Assembly (NCBI GenBank): GCA_903851415.1
Contig: CAINOE010000036.1
Span: 1 to 56,465, forward strand
Source of the DNA: an uncultured Rhodopila sp.
Lineage (GTDB): Bacteria; Pseudomonadota; Alphaproteobacteria; Acetobacterales; Acetobacteraceae
DNA: 56,465 nt
Reading direction: 5' to 3'
The position numbers and the translations under genes were made by a program. Below the pieces are notes generated by a model, which was given only the letters and a program-made list of their open reading frames with translations, ran no database searches and was not told the origin of the DNA. How positions within the stretch are numbered: the stretch's first letter is position 1; each line of letters starts with the position of its first letter. Positions 45,051 to 55,836 of the stretch are shown in pieces.

Positions 45051-45880
45051 TGGACACGCGCGCCCCGCGGCGCAAAGCCCCGCCGCTGAGCACGGACTGC
45101 CATTTCCATATCTTCGGTCCGTTCGACGCCTTCCCGATGAGTCCGGGCCGGAGGTACACGCCGCCCGAGGCGCTGGTACCGCGCTACCTCCAGCTTGCCG
45201 ACACCATCGGCATCGAGCGGATGGTGGTGGTTCAGGCGAGCATCTACGGCACCGATAACGCGGTGACGTTGGACGCGATCACGCAATTTGGCCTGCACCG
45301 TGCCCGCGGCGTCGCGGTCATTGAGGACAGCTTCGAGGAGGCAGTGCTGAAGCGTCTGCACGATCAGGGCATCCGCGGCGTGCGGTTCAACCTGGTTTCG
45401 GGCAACGGCACCCCGGAGGACCAGTTGGAGGCGCTGGCGCGGCGGGTCGCGCCGCTCGGCTGGCACATTCAGATCTACGCCGATGGGGCGAAGATGCTGG
45501 AGATCGCGCCGCTGCTGGCGAAACTGCCGGTGGAGGTGGCGATCGACCATTGCGGCGGGGTAAAGGCCGCGCTGGGTACCGGTCACCCGCAGTTTCAGGC
45601 TCTGCTACGGCTGCTGGACAGCGGCCGGGCGTGGATGAAGGTGTGCTCCTACCGGGCTTCGTCCGCCGGAGCGCCCTGGACGGATGTCGAAGCGAACGTG
45701 AAGGCTCTGGTCGCAGCCGCGCCGGATCGCTGCGTCTGGGGCACGGATTGGCCGCATTCGCAGATGAACCCGGCGCCGCAAGGCGGGTTGCTGCTGGACC
45801 AGTTCTTCGAGTGGGTGCCGGATGCCGCGGTGCGGCAGAAGATCCTGGTGGACAATCCGGCGCGGCTATACGGCTTCTGA
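45050..45880 (+). CDS. Amidohydrolase family 2 protein, dicarboxylate lactonase-like
   Basis: A 276-residue TIM-barrel hydrolase of the amidohydrolase-2 (ACMSD/LigI) group. It has the N-terminal metal motif TDCHFHIFGP (His18 and His20), AIDHCGGV near 165, and WGTDWPHSQ near 240 with the catalytic Asp. The pattern resembles 2-pyrone-4,6-dicarboxylate lactonase, but related enzymes hydrolyse other lactones. AGGAGG lies about 6 nt before ATG 45050, which overlaps the MFS stop by 1 nt, so transporter and enzyme are co-expressed and may handle the same compound. Confidence 0.85.
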   Translation: MDTRAPRRKAPPLSTDCHFHIFGPFDAFPMSPGRRYTPPEALVPRYLQLADTIGIERMVVVQASIYGTDNAVTLDAITQFGLHRARGVAVIEDSFEEAVLKRLHDQGIRGVRFNLVSGNGTPEDQLEALARRVAPLGWHIQIYADGAKMLEIAPLLAKLPVEVAIDHCGGVKAALGTGHPQFQALLRLLDSGRAWMKVCSYRASSAGAPWTDVEANVKALVAAAPDRCVWGTDWPHSQMNPAPQGGLLLDQFFEWVPDAAVRQKILVDNPARLYGF

Positions 45881-45898
45881 CGCGGATCGCGCGTCCCG

Positions 45899-47455
45899 TC
45901 ATGGGCTCGGCGGCTGCAACCCATGGCCGCGCAATACGGCCACGGTCCGCAGCACCCGCCCGTTCAACCGGATCGAGGTCCCGGGCAGAATCTCCACGCT
46001 GCTGAACCAGCGCTTCGCCTCGTCCAGGCTGTGGCCAACCGGGTCCGGCAACAGCACCAACACGTCCCGGCCGGCGAATGCGCTGACCGCATCGGCAACG
46101 CCGAACTGGCGCGAGTCGCGGCTCAGGCAAAGCATCGTGACATCCGGACCGAGCGCGTATCCCAGCTTGCCCGCGTCCCGCCAGCTTACCGAGGCCGCAA
46201 CCGCCCCGGGAGGCAAGAGGCCCTGCGCCCGCAGATCATCCCTGACCGACGTCCAGTCCAGGCCCTCGGCAGTGGGGTCCTTGCCCATCGCCCTGGCGAG
46301 ACTGCCGCCCAGAAAGTCGAACTGGATTTGCAGGCTGATCACTGCCATGGCGGCAATCACAAGCGCTGCCGTGGCGGCGATCAGCCGCCGCACGCCTGGC
46401 CGGTCAAGCCGATGGGCGATGGCCTCCCCGAGCAATGGGAACAGCATGAGATAACCGGGGGCCGCCCAATGGAACAGTATCCGCTGGCTCGACCACGCGG
46501 AGATCAGAGCAAAGCCGAATATCGGGGGCGCCGCCAAAAACACCAGCAGACGGTGAGTCCAGGGCGCCCGCCACCGGAAGCCGCCAACGAACAGTACCAT
46601 CATCGGCGCCCAGATCCAGGGCAGGACAAACAGCGCCTCGCCCCCCAGGGTGGTCAGCGCTGCAAGCGGATGGAACCGCCACCCCACGGCCCGGTCGCCC
46701 TGGAACGCGAAGGAGGCCCAACCATGCGTCGCGTTCCAGATCAGCACCGGACTGAAGATCAGCGCGGCAAGTCCCGCAGCGGCATAAGGCTGCCAACGGC
46801 CAAACCAGTATCGATGGGTCCTGCCGGTGAGCAGATACAGGAAAGCGCCGCCGATGGGCAGGATGGCGGTGTACTTGGAAAACAGGGCCAGGCCGGCGCA
46901 CAGGCCGGTCCCGGCCCACCAGCCGAATCGGCGATCGTCAGCCGGAAGCGCATGCAACAGGCACAGCGCCGCCCCCAGCAGAGCCGCGTCCAGCGGGCCG
47001 TCCGGCAACACCCAGCTTCCCGTCGTTACCCCAAAGACCGGCGACAGGTTCAGGGCAACCGCCGCCCACAGCCCCGCCCGGTTGTCGGCGACAAAACACC
47101 CGATGCGCCAAACCAGAACCTGCGACACCGCGAACAGCAGGATGAACGGCAGCCGCACCACGACCGGGCTTTCCGTCCCGAACAGATGCGCCGCTCCCCG
47201 GGATAGCCACCACGACGCCGGAGGATGGTCGAAATAGCCGAGGCACAGAACCCGCCCCGCTGTGACCATATAGCTTTCATCGACCCCGAGTCCGGTCGTC
47301 GCGGCAAACACGATCCGTATAAGGGTCGTCGCGCAGACCAGCATGACGATCGGACGGACCGTTATCGAGCGGGTCTGCGCAGTTGAAGCCGAGCGGCCGG
47401 ATACGCGCTTTGGCGATGCCCAAAAGTGGCCGATCAACGGAGCAGTGTCCGCCAA
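45899..47455 (-). CDS. GT39-type membrane glycosyltransferase (ArnT/PMT-like)
   Basis: A protein of up to 518 residues with about ten hydrophobic segments and a soluble C-terminal domain of about 130 residues. The first periplasmic loop carries GLGVDESYMVTAG, whose Asp-Glu pair is the GT-C catalytic signature, followed by GYFDHPPASWWL. Such enzymes use polyprenyl-phosphate sugars to modify lipid A, proteins or glycans; acceptor and sugar are unknown. The longest frame starts at TTG 47455, only 3 nt from a perfect palindrome, so a start at ATG 47344, just before the first membrane helix, is also plausible. Confidence 0.82.
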   Translation of the reverse strand: MADTAPLIGHFWASPKRVSGRSASTAQTRSITVRPIVMLVCATTLIRIVFAATTGLGVDESYMVTAGRVLCLGYFDHPPASWWLSRGAAHLFGTESPVVVRLPFILLFAVSQVLVWRIGCFVADNRAGLWAAVALNLSPVFGVTTGSWVLPDGPLDAALLGAALCLLHALPADDRRFGWWAGTGLCAGLALFSKYTAILPIGGAFLYLLTGRTHRYWFGRWQPYAAAGLAALIFSPVLIWNATHGWASFAFQGDRAVGWRFHPLAALTTLGGEALFVLPWIWAPMMVLFVGGFRWRAPWTHRLLVFLAAPPIFGFALISAWSSQRILFHWAAPGYLMLFPLLGEAIAHRLDRPGVRRLIAATAALVIAAMAVISLQIQFDFLGGSLARAMGKDPTAEGLDWTSVRDDLRAQGLLPPGAVAASVSWRDAGKLGYALGPDVTMLCLSRDSRQFGVADAVSAFAGRDVLVLLPDPVGHSLDEAKRWFSSVEILPGTSIRLNGRVLRTVAVLRGHGLQPPSP

Positions 47456-47457
47456 AC

Positions 47458-47488
47458 CGTCATGGCCCGGTGGGTCCGGGCCATGACG
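47458..47488. repeat. Palindromic intergenic repeat, copy C
   Basis: A perfect 13-bp inverted repeat, CGTCATGGCCCGG at 47458-47470 and its complement at 47476-47488, with loop TGGGT. It sits between the FAH-family gene and the glycosyltransferase gene, 3 nt from the longest possible start of the latter. Confidence 0.8.
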
Positions 47489-47533
47489 TGAAGGAGGGTG
47501 CCACCACCGAACCCGGTCATTGGTGCCGTCGCC

Positions 47534-48379
47534 CTAGGCTGCGGTGACCCTCTGTGTCTGGATGCCGAGACCCTCGATCCCGAGGCGCATGACGTCGCCG
47601 GCCTTCAGGAAAACCGGCTCCGGCTTCTGGCCCATGCCAACGCCCGGCGGCGTGCCGGTCGCGATCACGTCGCCGGCGTGCAAGGTGATGAAGTGGCTGA
47701 TATAGCTGACCAGCTTGGCAACCCCGAAAATCATCGTCTGAGTGGACCCGTCCTGCATCCGCTTGCCGTTGACCTCCGCCCAGAGCGGCAGATCCTGCGG
47801 GTCGCTGACCTCATCCTTCGTCACCAGCCAAGGCCCGGTCGGTCCGAACGTGTCGCAGCCCTTGCCTTTGTCCCACGTGCCGCCGCGCTCCAACTGGTAT
47901 TCGCGTTCGCTGACGTCGTTGCAGACGCAATAGCCGGCGACATGGTCCATGGCCAGGTGCTCCGGCACGTAGCGTGCCGTCCTGCCGATGACGACGCCGA
48001 GTTCAACCTCCCAGTCCAGCTTGGACGCCCCGCGCGGCAGCTTCACATCGTCGTTCGGGCCGGAGAACGCGCTGAGCGATTTCAGGAAAACGATCGGCTC
48101 CTTCGGTATCGGGTTGCCGGTTTCGGCGGCATGGTCCGCGTAGTTCAGGCCGACACACACATAGTTCACCGGCCTGACCACGCAAGCGCCGATGCGCGGG
48201 TTGCCCTCGACCTTCGGCAGTGCGGCTGGATCGGCCGCTGCGATGATTTTCAGAGCGGCTTCAGACAGCGCGAAGCCGTCGATGTCTCTTACGATGCTGC
48301 TGAGGCAGCGGATCGTGCCATCGTTTGCGAAGATCCCGGGCTTCTCGGCGCCTGCCGGGCCATAGCGCAACAGCTTCAT
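47534..48379 (-). CDS. Fumarylacetoacetate hydrolase family protein
   Basis: A 281-residue FAH-fold enzyme. It has NYVCVGLNYADHAAE, the metal-binding Glu pair in DWEVELGVVIG, GYCVCNDVSEREYQ, GKGCDTFGPTGPWLV and the C-terminal GDVIATGTPPGVGMG. This pattern covers 2-hydroxyhepta-2,4-diene-1,7-dioate isomerases, ureidoglycolate lyases and acylpyruvate hydrolases; the substrate is therefore an oxo- or hydroxy-acid but cannot be named. ATG 48379 has AAGGAG about 8 nt upstream. It is divergent from the RraA-family gene, sharing a 165-nt promoter region. Confidence 0.88.
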   Translation of the reverse strand: MKLLRYGPAGAEKPGIFANDGTIRCLSSIVRDIDGFALSEAALKIIAAADPAALPKVEGNPRIGACVVRPVNYVCVGLNYADHAAETGNPIPKEPIVFLKSLSAFSGPNDDVKLPRGASKLDWEVELGVVIGRTARYVPEHLAMDHVAGYCVCNDVSEREYQLERGGTWDKGKGCDTFGPTGPWLVTKDEVSDPQDLPLWAEVNGKRMQDGSTQTMIFGVAKLVSYISHFITLHAGDVIATGTPPGVGMGQKPEPVFLKAGDVMRLGIEGLGIQTQRVTAA

Positions 48380-48544
48380 CCTGCGTCTCCTTTTTCGCAA
48401 CAACCTGCCGCAGCACCGATCATAACCAGCACTTTGCCAGACATGGGCTGGTCATCGGCGGCGCGCCGGTCGCAGCCCCATCTTGCCGCAAACCCGATCC
48501 CGGCGCGAGTATGGCCGGACACCCATCGGGAGAGGAAAAACGTC

Positions 48545-49240
48545 ATGGCCGAACGCCCTTTCACGCAGGACGACCTCGACATTCTGGCTCAATGGGACAC
48601 GCCGACGATCTGCAACGGGCTGAAGATCGTCGTGCCGGAGCGGCGCGCCATAGGCTTCACCGTCGAGCCAATGGTCTGCATCGACCCGAAAGCCAGGCCG
48701 ATCGTTGGCGTGGCGCGGGTCGGGATGATCCGCTCGACCGAGCCGCCGCGGTCCAGGGTGACCGACCGGGCCGATTGGTACGACTACGTTGCGCGGGTTG
48801 ATTTTCCGACGATCGCGGTGTTGCAGGACATCGACGGCCGCATCGGCTACGGCGCCTACTGGGGCGAGGTGCAATCCACCATCCACAAGGCGCTTGGCTC
48901 CATCGGCTGCGTCACCAACGGCTCGTTCCGCGACCTGGATATGTGGGCGGCCGGCTTCCAGATTATCGGCGGCCGGATCGGGCCGAGCCATGCCCATGTC
49001 CACATGGTCGATTTCGGCAAGCCGGTGAACGTGTTCGGGATGCAGGCGGCGCACGACGACGTGATCCACGCCGACTTGCACGGTGCGGTGGTGATTCCGG
49101 CCGATGCCGTGCGCAAGTTGCCGGCTGCGATAGACCTTGTTTCGCGGCGGGAGAAGGTGATCCTGGATGTCTGCCGCGCCCCCGATTTCACCCCGGCCAG
49201 GCTGCGGGAGGCGCTCAAGCGGTCGGGCGAAATCCATTGA
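48545..49240 (+). CDS. RraA-family aldolase/decarboxylase-like protein
   Basis: A 231-residue member of the RraA / HMG-CHA aldolase family. It shows DTPTICNGLK near the N terminus, GYGAYWGEVQSTIHKALGSIG and the key CVTNGSFRDLD, whose Arg-Asp pair binds metal and pyruvate in aldolase members. It may cleave a 4-hydroxy-4-carboxy-type oxoacid or decarboxylate oxaloacetate; a role as RNase E inhibitor is less likely at this length. GGAGAGG lies about 10 nt before ATG 48545. The divergent FAH-family gene suggests a shared catabolic context. Confidence 0.85.
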   Translation: MAERPFTQDDLDILAQWDTPTICNGLKIVVPERRAIGFTVEPMVCIDPKARPIVGVARVGMIRSTEPPRSRVTDRADWYDYVARVDFPTIAVLQDIDGRIGYGAYWGEVQSTIHKALGSIGCVTNGSFRDLDMWAAGFQIIGGRIGPSHAHVHMVDFGKPVNVFGMQAAHDDVIHADLHGAVVIPADAVRKLPAAIDLVSRREKVILDVCRAPDFTPARLREALKRSGEIH

Positions 49241-49349
49241 TCAACGGGTATGGCCTGGTCCGCGGCCTTCACCGGGGGTGACAGCATTTCGCGTTGGGCA
49301 AACACGGCAAACCCATTATATACGGAGACTGTCCGGAACGCGAGGCGCC

Positions 49350-49664
49350 ATGCCGGAGATCAAACCGATAACCGGCACCCGTCTTCGGCCGGGTGCTGAA
49401 TTCACCGCATCCGATCTCAAGAACGCCGGCAGCGTATTGGACGCCGTGGACACAGCCAAGATCGTGAGGATCACCCGACGGAACACCCGGTTCCTGCTGA
49501 TCCGCGAAGATCGCGTCACGCAATTCGTCGCCGATCTCGCCGACCGGACGCCCGGGACGCTGGAAGAGATGCTCGAAGACTTCACGCCGGGGGATGCCGC
49601 CGATCTGCGCAAGCGGACTGCCGTCTGGAATGCAGACAAGCCGATCGGCAAAGAACTGCTCTGA
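49350..49664 (+). CDS. Small Phd/YefM-like orphan protein
   Basis: A 104-residue cytoplasmic protein. The N-terminal part reads EFTASDLKNAGSVLDAVD, then KIVRITRRNTRFLLIRED, which resembles the beta-alpha-beta-beta layout of Phd/YefM antitoxins. The C-terminal half is acidic (LEEMLEDFTPGDAADLRK). No toxin gene flanks it, so if the resemblance is real it is a solitary antitoxin-like regulator. GAGG lies 4 nt before ATG 49350. It occupies a position upstream of lpxC where ftsZ is found in many alphaproteobacteria. Confidence 0.55.
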   Translation: MPEIKPITGTRLRPGAEFTASDLKNAGSVLDAVDTAKIVRITRRNTRFLLIREDRVTQFVADLADRTPGTLEEMLEDFTPGDAADLRKRTAVWNADKPIGKELL

Positions 49665-49898
49665 TGCCGCGGCGGAGCAACACCTTCCAGTCGGCCAAGG
49701 CCTGTATGAAACAGCCGCATATCCGGCCTCTGACAAAGGCTCGCCAGACCATGTAACGCAGTGCATCAAAAGTAATAATAGCAAGGGCTTGCAGCGTAAC
49801 ACCGGGCAACAATCATTGACTCGGCAGGCTGGCCGGAACGGGATATCGAACATCATGGCAGGCGGCACTTTCGCCGCGGCTCGGATGGAATCGATGGA

Positions 49899-50846
49899 AT
49901 GGACGGCTTCGCCAGGGTAATTTTCGACCATTCGGACGGGCTTGGGTGGCGGCAACGCACTCTGAAAGCCGCGATCGGCTGCGTCGGAATCGGCGTCCAC
50001 TCCGGGCGGCGCGTCAACCTGACCCTGCGTCCGGCGCCGGCTGACCACGGCATCGTCTTCCGCCGCACCGATCTGGGCCGCGACGTCGCGGCGCGGTTCG
50101 AGAACGTGTGCGATACCCGGATGTGCACGTCGCTGGCGGATCCCGCGATGCCTTCGGTGCGGATCGGAACGGTCGAGCACATCATGGCTGCGTTCTCCGG
50201 CCTGAATGTCGACAACGTTCTGGTCGAAATCGACGGGCCGGAAATCCCCATCCTTGACGGTTCGTCGGCGCCCTTTCTGTTCCTGATGGATTGCGCCGGC
50301 ATCGCTGAGCTTGATACACCGCGCGAGGTTATCGAGGTCTGCGAAACCATCCGCGTGAGCGCTGGCCCGGCCTGGGCCGAACTGCGTCCGCTTGGCCCGT
50401 CCGACCGCTCCGCCCAGCCGGTGCTGGAGATGGACCTGTCGATCGATTTTGCCGCCTCCGCAATCGGCCGGCAGTCCTGCTCGCTGCGGCTGACCCCGCA
50501 AAGCTTCCGCCACCAGATCGCCGCGGCCCGCACCTTTGCGCAGGCCGAGGAAGTCGAGCAGCTTCGCGCCGCCGGTTTGGCGCGCGGCGGCAGCCTGGAG
50601 AATGCCATTGTTGTCGATGGCGCGGAGATCCTCAACGTCGGCGGCCTGCGCATGGAAAGCGAATTCGCCAACCACAAGATGCTGGACGCCGTCGGCGACC
50701 TCGCGCTGGCGGGTGGGCCGCTGCATGCCCGGTTCATCGCCCACCGCACCGGCCATGACCTGAATAACCGCCTGTTGCGCGCATTGTTCGCCAACGCCGA
50801 GGCGTGGCGCCGTGTCGGCTCGGAGCCTCTCGCCGCCGCGGCATAA
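49899..50846 (+). CDS. lpxC: UDP-3-O-acyl-N-acetylglucosamine deacetylase
   Basis: LpxC, the zinc enzyme for the first committed step of lipid A synthesis. The 315-residue protein has GIGVHSGRRVNL near 30-41, the zinc/catalytic pair Glu93-His94 in TVEHIMAAFSGLNVDN, zinc ligands His259 and Asp263 in NHKMLDAVGDLAL, and the catalytic His286 in HRTGHDLNN. The N-terminal extension of about 20 residues is a little long. In the gap of 234 nt before it (49665-49898) no gene or promoter was recognised. It is the first gene of the conserved lpxC-bamD-recN-ligA block. Confidence 0.95.
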   Translation: MDGFARVIFDHSDGLGWRQRTLKAAIGCVGIGVHSGRRVNLTLRPAPADHGIVFRRTDLGRDVAARFENVCDTRMCTSLADPAMPSVRIGTVEHIMAAFSGLNVDNVLVEIDGPEIPILDGSSAPFLFLMDCAGIAELDTPREVIEVCETIRVSAGPAWAELRPLGPSDRSAQPVLEMDLSIDFAASAIGRQSCSLRLTPQSFRHQIAAARTFAQAEEVEQLRAAGLARGGSLENAIVVDGAEILNVGGLRMESEFANHKMLDAVGDLALAGGPLHARFIAHRTGHDLNNRLLRALFANAEAWRRVGSEPLAAAA

Positions 50847-50912
50847 GCGGAGCGGCTGTCTCTGTACTGCCCCTGTATTCGCGGTCGCGTCGGGCGTGTT
50901 ATAGGGGCGGCG

Positions 50913-51776
50913 ATGATCAAGAGTTGCCCCATGCCCGTCCGTGCCACCCGAGCCTTTGCCGTGGGCGCGCTTGCCCTCCTGCCGTGGTTGTCCGCCTGCG
51001 GCGGCAGCGACGACAATGCCAAGAAAGCCCCCGTCGGAACGGTTGAGGAGCTTTACAACAACGGCGTTGACGCGTTGAACGCCCGCCGATTCACGACCGC
51101 CGGGGATCAGTTCGCGGCGGTGGAACAAAACTACCCCTATTCGACCTGGGCGGTAAACGCACAGTTGATGTCGGGTTACTCGCTGTACCTTCAGAACAAG
51201 TACACCGACGCCATCGGCACGCTGGACCGGTTCATCCAGTTGCATCCGGCGCATCGCGACATCGCCTACGCCTATTATCTACGCGCGCTTTCCTATTACG
51301 AGCAGATCGCCGACATCCAGCGCGATCAGAAGGGCACCGAACAGGCCATGGCCGCGTTGCGGGAGGTAACCACCCGCTTTCCTGACAGCGCCTACGCCCG
51401 GGACGCCAAGCTTAAGATTGACCTGTGCGTGGACCATCTCGCCGGCAAGGAGATGGAAATCGGCCGCTTCTACCAGAAGCAGCATCTGTATGAGGCCGCC
51501 ATCGGCCGCTTCCAGCGCGTGGTGGACGACTACCAGACGACCAACCACGTACCGGAGGCGCTGCACCGGCTGACCGAGATCTATCTCGTGCTCGGCCTGA
51601 AGGATCAGGCGCGGAAAACGGCTGCGGTGCTGGGCTACAACTACCCGGGCAGCGTCTGGTATGATGACAGCTACAACCAACTTCTGGCCGATGGTGTTGC
51701 GCATTCCGACGGCAAGGCCCCATCCGGAGAGTCCGGGCCCGGCTTCTTCTCCCGCACGTGGCATGCGGTGTTCTGA
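50913..51776 (+). CDS. bamD: Outer membrane protein assembly factor BamD
   Basis: A 287-residue lipoprotein of the BAM complex that folds beta-barrel proteins into the outer membrane. The signal ends in the lipobox LSAC with Cys29. The rest is TPR-like: ELYNNGVDALNARRFTTAGDQF, YPYSTWAVNAQLMSGYSLY, and DIAYAYYLRALSYYEQI, with the BamD-typical RFPDSAYARDAKLK. ATG 50913 or ATG 50931 could be the start. It lies 66 nt after lpxC and 15 nt before recN. Confidence 0.95.
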   Translation: MIKSCPMPVRATRAFAVGALALLPWLSACGGSDDNAKKAPVGTVEELYNNGVDALNARRFTTAGDQFAAVEQNYPYSTWAVNAQLMSGYSLYLQNKYTDAIGTLDRFIQLHPAHRDIAYAYYLRALSYYEQIADIQRDQKGTEQAMAALREVTTRFPDSAYARDAKLKIDLCVDHLAGKEMEIGRFYQKQHLYEAAIGRFQRVVDDYQTTNHVPEALHRLTEIYLVLGLKDQARKTAAVLGYNYPGSVWYDDSYNQLLADGVAHSDGKAPSGESGPGFFSRTWHAVF

Positions 51777-51791
51777 GCGCCAGCCCGCTCC

Positions 51792-53504
51792 ATGCTGACC
51801 GCCCTCTCGATCCGCGATGTGGTGCTGATCGAGCGGCTCGACCTGACGTTCGGACCCGGCCTGACGGTCCTGACCGGTGAAACCGGCGCGGGAAAATCGA
51901 TTTTGCTCGATAGCCTCGGGCTTGCCATCGGCGCCCGGGCGGAAAGCGGCCTTGTCCGCGCAACCGCGGAGCAGGCCGCCGTCACCGCCTGTTTCACCCC
52001 TCCGGAGGACCATGCGGTCGGGGATCTTCTCGACGAGCACGGGCTGACCGCCGAGGACGAGATCGTCCTGCGGCGGATCGTCGGCAAGGATGGCCGTTCG
52101 CGGGCGTTCGTGAACGACCATCCGGTGGGGGTGGGTTTGCTGCGGCGGGTTGGCAGCCTGCTGGTGGAAGTGCAGGGCCAGTTCGAGCAAATGAGTCTCG
52201 CTGATCCCGCCCGGCATGCCGGCCTGCTTGATGCGTTCGGCACGCCCGCGCCGTTACGGCAGGCTGTTGCCGAGGCGTGGCGGGCGTGGCGCGACGCGTT
52301 GAAGACGTTGGGGCAGGCGCGGGAAGCGATTGCCGCGGCGGAGCGGGACGAGGAATGGCTGCGTCATGCGGTCGATGAACTCGCGACCCTGGCGCCGCGC
52401 CTCGGCGAGGAGGATGCGTTGGCGCGCGAACGCCAGCGGCTGCAACAGAATGAACGCCGTGCCGAGGCGATCGCTGCCGCGTTGTCCGAACTGACTCCGC
52501 GCGATCGCCGCGGGTCGGGTCCGGCTTCGTCGCTGCGCGCGGCGGCCCGGTCGCTGCAACGCCTCGTCCCGACCGGCCAGCCGGAGGCGGCGAATCCGGC
52601 TGATCCGGCTCTCGCCGCGCTGGAGCGGGCGGAGGAGGCGCTCGCCGAGGCGGAGACCCTTCTAACCCGGCTTGCCGCTGATTCCGAGGTCGATCCGCGT
52701 CTGCTGGAACAGTCGGAGGAGCGCTTGTTCGCCCTGCGTGCCGCCGCGCGCAAGCACGGAGTCGCGGTGCCCGATTTGCCGGAATTGCTGGACACGCTGG
52801 CCGCCCGGTTGGCTGCGCTGGAAACCGGGGCGGCGGAGATCGCGGCGCTGGAACAGGCGGCGCGCGACACGAGGGAAAGATACGCCGCCGCGGCCGGCAA
52901 ACTGTCCGCCGCGCGCACTGCCGCCGCGGGCAAATTGGAAAAGGCGGTGGCGCGGGAGCTGCCGCCCCTGCGCCTGGACAAGGCTCGGTTCTTCGCTGAA
53001 GTTTCGGATCTGCCGGAGGCCAGTTGGGGTCCGGGCGGGACGGATCAGGTGCGCTTCCTGATCGCTACGAATCCGGGGCAGGAGCCGGGACCGTTGGCGC
53101 GGGTCGCCTCGGGCGGCGAGTTGTCGCGGCTGATGCTGGCGATGAAGGTGGTGCTGTCGGCCGGCTCCGCGGTGCCGACCCTGGTGTTCGACGAGGTGGA
53201 TTCGGGGGTTGGCGGGGCGACGGCTGCGGCGGTGGGCGAACGGCTGGCTCGCGTGGCGGAGGGCGTTCAGGTGTTGGTGGTGACGCACAGTCCTCAGGTC
53301 GCGGCGCGCGGCGCGGCGCATATGCGGGTGGCGAAGGCGTCTGGCCGGGATCGGACCTCGACGACGGTGAGCCAGCTTGGCGCGGAGGAGCGGCGGGAGG
53401 AGATCGCCCGGATGCTGGCGGGAGAGACTGTTTCGGACGCTGCCCGGGCCGCGGCGGATGATCTGCTGCGGGTGCAACGGCCGCCGCAGGGGCTGCTGGT
53501 GTGA
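51792..53504 (+). CDS. recN: DNA repair protein RecN
   Basis: An SMC-like ATPase of 570 residues that helps double-strand-break repair. Walker A is LTGETGAGKS near 27-36. A central coiled coil of about 300 residues is rich in Ala, Glu and Arg. The signature ASGGELSRLMLAMK and Walker B TLVFDEVDSGVGG follow near 435-480, and the C-terminal VLVVTHSPQVAA is the D-loop/H-loop region. Length is normal. The order bamD-recN-ligA is conserved in alphaproteobacteria; no LexA box was recognised in the 15-nt gap. Confidence 0.95.
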   Translation: MLTALSIRDVVLIERLDLTFGPGLTVLTGETGAGKSILLDSLGLAIGARAESGLVRATAEQAAVTACFTPPEDHAVGDLLDEHGLTAEDEIVLRRIVGKDGRSRAFVNDHPVGVGLLRRVGSLLVEVQGQFEQMSLADPARHAGLLDAFGTPAPLRQAVAEAWRAWRDALKTLGQAREAIAAAERDEEWLRHAVDELATLAPRLGEEDALARERQRLQQNERRAEAIAAALSELTPRDRRGSGPASSLRAAARSLQRLVPTGQPEAANPADPALAALERAEEALAEAETLLTRLAADSEVDPRLLEQSEERLFALRAAARKHGVAVPDLPELLDTLAARLAALETGAAEIAALEQAARDTRERYAAAAGKLSAARTAAAGKLEKAVARELPPLRLDKARFFAEVSDLPEASWGPGGTDQVRFLIATNPGQEPGPLARVASGGELSRLMLAMKVVLSAGSAVPTLVFDEVDSGVGGATAAAVGERLARVAEGVQVLVVTHSPQVAARGAAHMRVAKASGRDRTSTTVSQLGAEERREEIARMLAGETVSDAARAAADDLLRVQRPPQGLLV

Positions 53505-53528
53505 GGGGAGTAGCCCGTTCCCATTACT

Positions 53529-55713
<2,185 letters not shown>

Positions 55714-55720
55714 TTCTTGC

Positions 55721-55798
55721 CGTCATGGCCGGGCGTGTCCCGGCCATCCGCGCTTCGGCGGTGGTGCGCAGATGGCCGGGACGCGCCCGGCCATGACG
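55721..55798. repeat. Palindromic intergenic repeat, copy E
   Basis: A 28-bp inverted repeat with one mismatch: arms 55721-55748 (CGTCATGGCCGGGCG...) and 55771-55798 (...GCCCGGCCATGACG), spacer 22 nt. It begins 7 nt after the ligA stop and could also act as a transcript end. Confidence 0.85.
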
Positions 55799-55836
55799 AT
55801 GGGGCGGTGTCGGCTCGGCAAAATGCTTCGGCGTGC

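Noticed and set aside
47498..48544. Upstream extension of the RraA-family frame across the FAH gene
   Set aside because: The RraA family starts at about MAERPF with a good ribosome site at 48545; the extension is antisense to the FAH-family gene.
48380..48544. CGGCGCGCCG palindrome considered as an operator between the FAH and RraA genes
   Set aside because: It is only 10 bp, composed solely of G and C in a GC-rich genome, and has no second copy; chance is the simpler explanation.
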